From Vulcanimicrobiota bacterium (GTDB lineage Bacteria; Vulcanimicrobiota; Vulcanimicrobiia; Vulcanimicrobiales; Vulcanimicrobiaceae), in assembly GCA_019245995.1 (NCBI GenBank), contig JAFAQW010000194.1:1-9737 (forward strand): a DNA stretch of 9,737 nucleotides. The letters run 5' to 3'. Shown one piece after another: positions 1 through 5,423 of the stretch. How positions within the stretch are numbered: the first letter of the stretch is position 1; every line of letters starts with the position of its first letter. The notes under the pieces are model-generated. The model ran no database searches. It was not told the DNA's origin and worked only from the letters and a program-made list of their open reading frames with translations. A program made the translations under genes and the position numbers.

Positions 1-1030
1 TTCCGAGGCCGCCGGGATTGGTCAGCGTAAACGACGCGCCTTGCAACTCGTCGGGCAATAGTTGGTTGTCGCGGGCGCGCGCCACGAGATCTTCGTAGCG
101 CCTCTGGAAAGCCGCGAAGTCGAGTTTGTCCGCCTCGCGGATCACTGGAACGACCAGCGCACGCGTGCCGTCCTTGCGTTCCGTATCGACCGCCAGCCCC
201 AAATGAACTCCCGCCTCGACGCGAAGCGGCGCGCCGGTCTTGTCCCGCCGAAACGAATGCGTGATGAAGGGCAAGTCCGCGGCAGCGCGCACCAACGCGT
301 AGGCGATCAGGTGCGTAAACGAAATGCGCTCGCTGCGGCTCGCCGCTTTGACTGCGGCATTGAGTTCCTTGCGGCGCGCGTCGAGCACGTCGACCGGAAC
401 GGCCCGAAAGCTCGTGGCCGTCGGAATCCCAAGACTTTGCTCCATGTAGCCGGAGAGGGCCGCGGCCGGGCCCCGCAACTCGGTCACCGACGCGCCGGCC
501 GGAATGGGTGGCGCGGGCGGCACGCGCGGTTCCGAACGCCGCTGCGCTGTTGCGGCCTGTTCGACGACGTCGGAACGTAAGATGAGGCCGTCCGGACCCG
601 ACCCGCGCACGAGCGAGAGATCGACGTCGAGTTGGCGCGCGACCCGCTGTGCCGCGCGGTCGGCCGAGCCCGACGTGCGCGCGCCGGATTGCGGAGGGGC
701 GACGGGCGCCCGCGGGGCAATGGCGGCGCCATTGCCGCGCGCGGCAGGCTTGGGAGCCGCCCCATCGTGCTTGGACGTATCGATCTGCGCGAGCACGCTT
801 CCCACCACGACCGTTTGACCTTCGCGCGCCAGAATCTCGGTGAGTTGTCCGGACGCCGTAGCGGGCACCTCGACGTCTACTTTGTCGGTGGTCACTTCCA
901 CGAGGGGGTCGCCTTCGGCGACGAATTCCCCCACGTGCCGGCGCCACTCGACGATCGAGCCTTCGGTCACCGACTCGCCCATCTCCGGGAGCGTGACGCT
1001 TACGACGTTCTGTTCCAAATCAGCGCCCAT
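1..1030 (-). CDS. 2-oxoacid dehydrogenase E2 component (lipoyl / subunit-binding / Kgd-like acyltransferase), 3' end missing
   Basis: Partial gene: 343 codons are open from ATG at 1030 to the left edge. E2 proteins carry the acyl group on a swinging lipoyl-lysine and transfer it to CoA in the cytoplasmic 2-oxoacid dehydrogenase complex. Residues 8-85 are a biotinyl/lipoyl domain with LPEMGESVTEG near the start and the lipoylation site TTDKVDVEVPA (Lys50). An Ala/Pro-rich linker (about 88-120) leads to a peripheral subunit-binding domain (about 123-158, RVARQLDVDLSLVRGSG). The acyltransferase domain starts near 186 and ends in the window at SFTLTNPGGLG. Its SLGIPTATSFRAVPVDVL and ISFTHLIAYALV segments resemble, from memory, the E2 domain of actinobacterial Kgd/OdhA, which suggests 2-oxoglutarate as substrate. 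The catalytic HxxxD motif lies beyond the edge, so I cannot tell a free E2 from an E2-E1 fusion. The ATG has only a weak AAAAGATAAG ribosome site and lies 31 bp after the DsrE-like gene. E2 identity is firm; substrate is inferred. Confidence 0.9.
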   Translation of the reverse strand, partial: MGADLEQNVVSVTLPEMGESVTEGSIVEWRRHVGEFVAEGDPLVEVTTDKVDVEVPATASGQLTEILAREGQTVVVGSVLAQIDTSKHDGAAPKPAARGNGAAIAPRAPVAPPQSGARTSGSADRAAQRVARQLDVDLSLVRGSGPDGLILRSDVVEQAATAQRRSEPRVPPAPPIPAGASVTELRGPAAALSGYMEQSLGIPTATSFRAVPVDVLDARRKELNAAVKAASRSERISFTHLIAYALVRAAADLPFITHSFRRDKTGAPLRVEAGVHLGLAVDTERKDGTRALVVPVIREADKLDFAAFQRRYEDLVARARDNQLLPDELQGASFTLTNPGGLG

Positions 1031-1061
1031 CTTATCTTTTAGCGACGGCGAGGCCTAGCGC

Positions 1062-1763
1062 TCAGAGTTGCGGCGCGAGATAGGTGTAGCGGTAGCTCGC
1101 CTGCAGGACGGCGATCGCCGCGACCATCGCGGGAACGACGACCGCACCGGGAATCAGATGGCGCAAGATGTCGGCGGCGATTTCCGCGCGGCTCATCCCG
1201 GGTGGCGCGAAACCAGCCGCCGCGAGCCCCGCCGCCTGCTCCTCGACCGCGGTATGGCACGTCAACACCACAAGCCCGCGCCGCTGCAGCATCGAGATAG
1301 ACCTGTCCTGGTACATCGCGGCCTCGTCGTCGGGCGATGCCCCCGTGTCAAAGGGCGCGCGTGCGGCAACGAAGACGTTGGCCGTTATCGGCATTCCTTG
1401 CGCGTCGGTCAGCTTCAGGAACTCGCCGATCCGATAGCGCTGCCAAATCGCGTCGCTGTAGCAGTATGCGGCGGAGGTCCCGTGCGGCGCAAGCACGATC
1501 GAGATGGCGTCCGGCGGATAACCGAAGCCGAACTGCAGCCCGTTGAACGAGTTCTTGATATTGTTGAAGATCGCCGGACGGAAGGCCACCGCCTCGTAGA
1601 GTTGCCGCACCCGGACGGGACGGTCGACCGCGGCCGTAAACGCCGCTCGATCGAATTCGCGTGCGCCTTCCACGACATTCGAACCACCAGGGATCTCTTG
1701 TGCCGCGGCGGGCGCGCCGCCGGCAAGCATCGCGGAGCTCATGAGAAATGCGCCGCGATTCAT
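1062..1763 (-). CDS. Exported DsrE-like family protein
   Basis: A 233-residue protein of the DsrE/DsrF-like fold. These are sulfur-relay-type proteins; the exported single-domain members have no firm function. The N-terminus (residues 1-22, MNRGAFLMSSAMLAGGAPAAAQ) looks like a signal peptide with an AAA-type cleavage site, and NRGAFL resembles a Tat motif with the second Arg replaced by Gly. The middle (about 80-135) has the beta-strand pattern ISIVLAPHG and ITANVFVAARA. The C-terminal part is the most diagnostic: RGLVVLTCHTAVEEQA (Cys169), then AAGFAPPGMSRAEIAADIL, HLIPGAVVVPAMVAAIAVLQ and a final YTYLAP. This matches the family pattern of a Cys-containing strand followed by a 'vvPagvaei..lQ..GyaYi' ending. 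Cys101 is a second cysteine. The frame is open upstream to 2201, but the ATG at 1763 is the only start that gives a sensible signal peptide and avoids overlapping rmuC. The gene lies 31 bp before the E2 gene, so they may be co-transcribed. Confidence 0.72.
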   Translation of the reverse strand: MNRGAFLMSSAMLAGGAPAAAQEIPGGSNVVEGAREFDRAAFTAAVDRPVRVRQLYEAVAFRPAIFNNIKNSFNGLQFGFGYPPDAISIVLAPHGTSAAYCYSDAIWQRYRIGEFLKLTDAQGMPITANVFVAARAPFDTGASPDDEAAMYQDRSISMLQRRGLVVLTCHTAVEEQAAGLAAAGFAPPGMSRAEIAADILRHLIPGAVVVPAMVAAIAVLQASYRYTYLAPQL

Positions 1764-1837
1764 GATCGTCGCACTTCGCACGCGCGCAGGCGAGGACCCG
1801 CCGGTACAGCGGTCAAACTCTTTTTGATGGTGCCGGC
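1764..1837. promoter_or_regulatory. Divergent intergenic region with dyad abutting the rmuC start
   Basis: This 74-bp gap separates the divergent DsrE-like and rmuC genes and must hold both promoters unless they start inside a neighbour. The arms GCCGGTAC (1800-1807) and GTGCCGGC (1830-1837) pair over 8 positions with one G.U wobble. Inside them TCAAA (1813-1817) pairs with TTTGA (1823-1827) around a five-base CTCTT loop. The outer arm ends at the base before the rmuC ATG, so in RNA it would cover the ribosome binding region; in DNA it could be an operator. I see no convincing -35/-10 pair. Confidence 0.4.
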
Positions 1838-3040
1838 ATGATTGCGTCGCAGGCGTTGCTCTTCGCCTCCATTGGCGCCGTTCTCGGCGCACTGATCGTT
1901 TGGCTCGTGACGCGAGCCGAAACGGCGGCACTACGCGCATCGCTGCACCACGCACAGCGCGCAGAGGAAAAGGCGGTCGAGTCGCTCCTGGAGCGCGCAA
2001 AGAACGAGCTCCGCGAGACAACCGCGATGCGCGCGAGCGAACGCGTTGGAGAGCTGGTCTCCCCCATGGCGGAGAAGCTGGCCGAGTTCGACCGATTGAT
2101 CTCGGACCTCGAGGCGCGGCGCAGCCACGACGCGGGAAGCCTGCGCGAGCAGATCGACCTGTTGCTGGGAAGAGCCGACAAGCTGGAAAGCGCCGCCGCA
2201 AGCCTCTCGACGCAGACCTCGACCCTCGTCACCGCGCTGCGTAACCCGGCGTCGCGCGGGAAGTGGGGGGAGATGCAGCTCCGCAATGTCGTCGAGAAGG
2301 CCGGCATGGTATCGTACTGCGATTTTAGCGAACAACAAACGGTCGCGGTCGGCGAGGCTCGCACCCGACCGGACATGACGATCAATTTGCCGGGCGAGCG
2401 TTGCGTGTTCGTGGATGCGAAAGCGCCCGTGGATGCGATGCAGGCCGCGCTGGAGACGACGGACGAGCAGCAACGAAAGGTGCTCACGAAGCAACATGCT
2501 CGCGCGCTGCGCGATCACGTGGACTCGCTGGCGCGTCGCGGCTATCACACGGCCGCGGGGTCCGCGGACTACGTCGTCATGTTCGTCGCCGGCGAAGCGT
2601 TCCTCAGCTCGGCCTGCACCGAGGATCCTGCGCTCATCGAATACGCGCTGGATCGCGGAGTCCTCGTTACGGGCCCCCTCTCGCTGGTGAGCCTGCTGCG
2701 CACGTTTGCGATCGGCTGGCAGGCGTTGCGCCAAGAAGAAAATGCGAAACGTATCGCCACCATCGGCAAAGCGTTGTACGAGCGCGCGTGCAAGTTCTCC
2801 GAGCACCTCGTCGAGGTGCGCCGGCACCTGGAGCGCACCGTCAACGCATTCAACGCGACCGTCGGTTCGTACGAGAGCAAGTTCTTGCCACAAGGCCGCC
2901 GCCTGAAGGAAGAGGCGGCGCTCGCCGCGGGCGAACTGGCCGATCTTCCTCCGATCGACGTCGTACCGCGCGAGGTTACCGCGCTCGACACGAACCCGAC
3001 CGAAAAGCGGCTACCGCGCTCGCAACGGCTGCTTTCCTAG
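1838..3040 (+). CDS. rmuC: RmuC family DNA recombination protein
   Basis: A 400-residue RmuC protein. E. coli RmuC limits inversions at short inverted repeats and is predicted to contain a PD-(D/E)XK-type nuclease fold; its exact biochemistry is poorly defined. Residues 5-24 are a hydrophobic N-terminal anchor. Residues 28-135 are a charged helical coiled-coil region. The conserved core follows: RGKWGEMQLRNVVEKAGM (140-157), RPDMTINLPGE (177-187) and VFVDAKAPVDAM (190-201), the last carrying the Asp and Lys expected of the nuclease-like core. YVVMFVAGEAFL (245-256), the segment around TGPLSLVSLLRTF (278-290), and the C-terminal helical part ending around FLPQGRRLKEEA are also typical. Length is in the normal range. 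The ATG at 1838 puts the anchor at the very N-terminus and no other start fits, but its ribosome site is weak (GATGG at 1826-1830 lies within a dyad). The gene runs alone between a divergent and a convergent neighbour. Confidence 0.93.
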   Translation: MIASQALLFASIGAVLGALIVWLVTRAETAALRASLHHAQRAEEKAVESLLERAKNELRETTAMRASERVGELVSPMAEKLAEFDRLISDLEARRSHDAGSLREQIDLLLGRADKLESAAASLSTQTSTLVTALRNPASRGKWGEMQLRNVVEKAGMVSYCDFSEQQTVAVGEARTRPDMTINLPGERCVFVDAKAPVDAMQAALETTDEQQRKVLTKQHARALRDHVDSLARRGYHTAAGSADYVVMFVAGEAFLSSACTEDPALIEYALDRGVLVTGPLSLVSLLRTFAIGWQALRQEENAKRIATIGKALYERACKFSEHLVEVRRHLERTVNAFNATVGSYESKFLPQGRRLKEEAALAAGELADLPPIDVVPREVTALDTNPTEKRLPRSQRLLS

Positions 3041-3062
3041 CGTCGCGCCGTCCGCGCGGCTA
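3038..3062. terminator. Possible bidirectional terminator hairpin joining two convergent stop codons
   Basis: The rmuC stop (TAG, 3038-3040) and the peroxiredoxin stop (TAG on the minus strand, 3062-3060) form the ends of one imperfect inverted repeat. TAGC (3038-3041) pairs with GCTA (3059-3062), a 2x2 mismatch follows, then CGCG (3044-3047) pairs with CGCG (3053-3056) around a five-base CCGTC loop. There is no T-tract on either side, so this is not a classical intrinsic terminator. It is the only candidate between the converging genes. Confidence 0.3.
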
Positions 3063-3605
3063 GTGCGAGTGGTCGGCCGTCCACGCTTTCAGGGCGTTCA
3101 GCGTGTTCGCCACGTGCAGCGACGGGTCGAGACTCGTATACGCGTAGACGATCGTGCCGTCGGGCGCGATCACGTACGACGTTCGGTTGGCGTATTGCGG
3201 ATGCGAAGCCAGAATCGCGTCGTACGACTTCATGACGTGCTGGTCCACGTCCGCGGCCACGGGAAACTTGCTGCGGCATTCGCTCACCGAGAACTTCTGC
3301 AGTTTGTCGAGGGGATCGTGCGACACGCCGATGACCGTAGCCCCTAGCGCCTTGTATTGATCGACCGCGTCGGCAAACTCGTGCGCTTCCAGCGTGCATC
3401 CCGTCGTAAACGCCGCCGGATAAAAATAGAGGACGACCGGACCCTTCTTCAGGGCGTCCGCCAGCGAAAACGTGAAGACGTTGCCGCCCTGCGTCGCCTG
3501 TAGAGTAAAGTTCGGCGCCTTGGCTCCCGTGGAGAGTGCGGCCGGCGCCGGCAGCGTCAACGCAACCGTTAACAAGCAGAGTGCGGGAAAAATGCGCTTG
3601 AGCAT
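3060..3605 (-). CDS. Exported peroxiredoxin, PrxQ/BCP-type (AhpC/TSA family)
   Basis: A 181-residue thiol peroxidase that would reduce hydrogen peroxide or organic hydroperoxides. Residues 1-22 form a signal peptide (MLKRIFPALCLLTVALTLPAPA), so it should act outside the cytoplasmic membrane. The thioredoxin-fold core starts at about 25 (GAKAPNFTLQATQGG). VVLYFYPAAFTTGCTLEAHEF holds the catalytic Pro63-x3-Thr67-x2-Cys70 motif, with Cys70 as the peroxidatic cysteine. Arg141 (NRTSYVI) is the likely conserved active-site arginine. PrxQ enzymes often have the resolving cysteine five residues after the first; here that position is His75. Cys110 (SVSECRSKFPV) sits 40 residues on, where other PrxQ proteins have a resolving cysteine in helix alpha-3, so an atypical two-Cys mechanism is plausible. 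The ATG at 3605 is preceded by AAAGG six bases upstream, a good ribosome site. It is the last gene of the minus-strand cluster, 61 bp after the DUF4760-like gene. Confidence 0.93.
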   Translation of the reverse strand: MLKRIFPALCLLTVALTLPAPAALSTGAKAPNFTLQATQGGNVFTFSLADALKKGPVVLYFYPAAFTTGCTLEAHEFADAVDQYKALGATVIGVSHDPLDKLQKFSVSECRSKFPVAADVDQHVMKSYDAILASHPQYANRTSYVIAPDGTIVYAYTSLDPSLHVANTLNALKAWTADHSH

Positions 3606-3666
3606 GCCGAGCCTTTCGGACGTACGTGCGAGGTCACCCTTCGATTCGGCCCAGACGACGGAGCGA

Positions 3667-4209
3667 TTAGACCTTGAATTCGAGGTTGGCGAACTGGCTC
3701 TCGTCGTAGTTACGATCGCCCGGCGGACGAGGGAGCCCCCTCCACCACGCGCTGTACATCGCGATCCATTCGAAGTTCTCGAAGATGTACTGGTTACGCC
3801 GGACTCGCCGCAGCCGAAGGATGAACTGCCGGATCGTATCCCAGCGCACGCGGATCATGTATCCGACTGCGTCGACGAGCAACGAGGCATCCAAGACGCG
3901 ACGGCGCGCCAGCGTAGCGACGGTTTCGAAGTATTGGGCCACCAACAAGAGCGCTCGATCGTCGTCTGAATCGTCAAAACGCTCCGCAATGTCGCGATCC
4001 GTGGGATAGCGGCCGTTGACGCCTTGCAGTCCTTCGAACGCCGCCATCGCCGCCGCATCGGTCAGGCGGTTGATCGCTTCGAGGATCGCGAGCGCGTTGC
4101 GCTCGTGTTCGAGTTGCTTGTTCTGCCGCGTCAGCAATGCCGTCGAAAGGCCGAGCGCGATCATCGAAACGATCACCGATGCCGCGCCTAGGAGCTCCCC
4201 GGCGTTCAC
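3667..4209 (-). CDS. DUF4760-like membrane-anchored protein of unknown function
   Basis: A 180-residue protein with one N-terminal membrane helix (about 6-27, LLGAASVIVSMIALGLSTALL), then a charged helical start (TRQNKQLEHERNALAILEAINRLTD) and a soluble helical domain on the cytoplasmic or external side. The soluble part has LLLVAQYFETVATLARRRVLDASLLVDAVGYMI (88-119) followed by an Arg-rich stretch and FENFEWIAMYSAWW. This 'neutral core, YFE, R..vlD..ll' pattern fits DUF4760 proteins, which have no known function; the match is from memory. The frame is open to 4338, but the upstream part overlaps the acyl-CoA dehydrogenase and reads as noise. I chose GTG at 4209, 10 bp after that gene's stop, because the membrane segment begins right after it. 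No clear ribosome site precedes it; ATG at codon 16 is an alternative that would cut the helix. The gap to the peroxiredoxin (3606-3666) holds only that gene's ribosome site. Confidence 0.68.
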   Translation of the reverse strand: MNAGELLGAASVIVSMIALGLSTALLTRQNKQLEHERNALAILEAINRLTDAAAMAAFEGLQGVNGRYPTDRDIAERFDDSDDDRALLLVAQYFETVATLARRRVLDASLLVDAVGYMIRVRWDTIRQFILRLRRVRRNQYIFENFEWIAMYSAWWRGLPRPPGDRNYDESQFANLEFKV

Positions 4210-4219
4210 GGCGTGCGCG

Positions 4220-5368
4220 CTACAACCCCATGAGTCGGGCCAAGACCACGCGTTGCACTTCGTTGGTGCCCTCGCCGATCTCGTTGATCTTCTGATCGCG
4301 GTACATGCGTGAGATCGGGTATTCGTCCATGAAGCCATAGCCGCCGTGGATCTGCAGCGCCTCGTTCACGACGCGGTGGGAGAGCTCGCCGGCGAAGAGC
4401 TTCGCGAAGCTGGCCGCCCGCACGTAGTCGCGTCCCTGATCCTTCTCCCAGGCTGCTCGCAGCATCATCAATTTGGCGTGCTCAATTTGCGTGAGCATGT
4501 CGACCAGCTTGAACGAAATGGCCTGAAACTTGCTAATCGGTTTGCCGAATGCCTGGCGTTCCTTCGAATACGCCAGCGCCTCGTCGTAGGCGCCCATGGC
4601 CAGACCGATTGAGAGGGCGGCGACCGAGATTCGTCCGCCGTCGAGCGTCTCGAGAAACTGCCGGTAGCCTTCGCCTCGCCGGCCGAGCAGGTTCCCTTCC
4701 TGGACCGTCGCGTCTACGAACGACAGCTCGCGAGTGTCCGAAGCGCGCCAGCCCATTTTGCGGTACTTCCTGCTCCGCGTGAAGCCCGGCGTCTCCTGCG
4801 GGACGATGATGTTCGAAATTTCCCTCGATCCGTCCGCGCGCCGCCCGGTTACCGCGGTGATCGTCGTGCCGCCGCTGATATCCGTCCCGGAGTTGGTGAT
4901 GAAGGCCTTGGTACCGTTAATGACCCATTGACCGTCGCGCAACTCCGCCTTCGTCTGCACGTTTCCGGCGTCGCTCCCGGCGTTTGGCTCGGTGAGCCCG
5001 AAGCCCCAGAGCATCTCCCCTCGCGCCAGCGGCACGAGATACTTCTGCTTTTGCGCTTCCGTGCCGAAGAGAAAGAACGGCGTCGCACCGAGCGAAACGT
5101 GCGCCGCGAGCGTGATGGCGGTCGAGGCATCCGCGCGAGCGATTTCCATCACCGCGAGCGCGTAGCTGACCGTATCGGCGCCCGCGCCGCCGTACTCTTC
5201 GGGAAACGGCAGCCCCATGAACCCCAATGCGGCCATCTTCTCGACGAGCTCGTACGGGAAACGCTCTTCGCGATCCATCTCCTCGGCCCGCGGACGAACC
5301 TCGCCTTGCGCAAACTCGCGCGCGAGCGTTCGGATCGCTTTTTGCTCGTCGGTTAGATCGAAGTTCAT
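4220..5368 (-). CDS. Acyl-CoA dehydrogenase (FAD-dependent)
   Basis: A 382-residue flavoprotein that makes the 2,3-enoyl-CoA in fatty-acid or branched-chain acyl-CoA breakdown, passing electrons to electron-transfer flavoprotein. The N-terminal helical domain (1-120) begins FDLTDEQKAIRTLAREFA and contains LGFMGLPFPEEYGGAG. The first family signature is GFGLTEPNAGSDAG (122-135). The beta domain runs to about 230 (KYRKMGWRASDTRELSF), and the C-terminal helical domain has RQAFGKPISKFQAI. The second signature, QIHGGYGFMDEYPISRMYRD, is followed by INEIGEGTNEVQR, in which Glu366 is the expected catalytic base of the short/medium-chain type. The base is preceded by Gly rather than the Tyr seen in medium-chain enzymes, a variant I recall in other bacterial homologues. 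Full family length. The frame extends to 5539, but ATG at 5368 starts the family-typical N-terminus. No Shine-Dalgarno precedes it, so a leaderless transcript is possible. Chain-length preference cannot be read from sequence. Confidence 0.95.
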   Translation of the reverse strand: MNFDLTDEQKAIRTLAREFAQGEVRPRAEEMDREERFPYELVEKMAALGFMGLPFPEEYGGAGADTVSYALAVMEIARADASTAITLAAHVSLGATPFFLFGTEAQKQKYLVPLARGEMLWGFGLTEPNAGSDAGNVQTKAELRDGQWVINGTKAFITNSGTDISGGTTITAVTGRRADGSREISNIIVPQETPGFTRSRKYRKMGWRASDTRELSFVDATVQEGNLLGRRGEGYRQFLETLDGGRISVAALSIGLAMGAYDEALAYSKERQAFGKPISKFQAISFKLVDMLTQIEHAKLMMLRAAWEKDQGRDYVRAASFAKLFAGELSHRVVNEALQIHGGYGFMDEYPISRMYRDQKINEIGEGTNEVQRVVLARLMGL

Positions 5369-5423
5369 GGCGAAGGTATAAGGCTCAGCTTCAGGAAAAG
5401 TCCTCTTTGAGGAAGCTTTGCCG
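5369..5423. promoter_or_regulatory. Divergent promoter region and structured ftsE leader
   Basis: This 55-bp gap separates the acyl-CoA dehydrogenase start from ftsE. TATAAG (5377-5382, plus) differs at one base from a -10 box, but the best -35 candidate near 5353-5358 is poor. The same AT-rich patch read on the minus strand gives TATACC six bases before the acyl-CoA dehydrogenase ATG. The ftsE ribosome site GAGGAA (5409-5414) is nine bases before the ATG at 5424. It lies in a dyad: GGC (5382-5384) with GCC (5420-5422), and AGCTTC (5387-5392) with GAAGCT (5412-5417). Alternative inner stems are AGGA/TCCT (5393-5396 with 5401-5404) and TCCTC/GAGGA (5401-5405 with 5409-5413). Confidence 0.45.

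Noticed and set aside
62..1042. Overlapping plus-strand open frames across the left edge
   Set aside because: They are antisense to a continuous E2 reading frame with a lipoylation motif and other conserved segments.
1068..1841. 257-codon open frame on the plus strand opposite the DsrE-like gene
   Set aside because: Composition is Arg/His-rich noise; the minus strand gives a signal peptide and a recognisable fold pattern.
1764..2201. N-terminal extension of the DsrE-like frame up to 2201 on the minus strand
   Set aside because: It lies antisense inside rmuC, is Arg/Pro/Ala-rich with no family features, and puts the clear signal peptide in the middle of the protein.
4210..4338. Upstream extension of the DUF4760-like frame
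   Set aside because: It overlaps the acyl-CoA dehydrogenase C-terminus containing the catalytic Glu and reads as Ser/Arg/Trp-rich noise.
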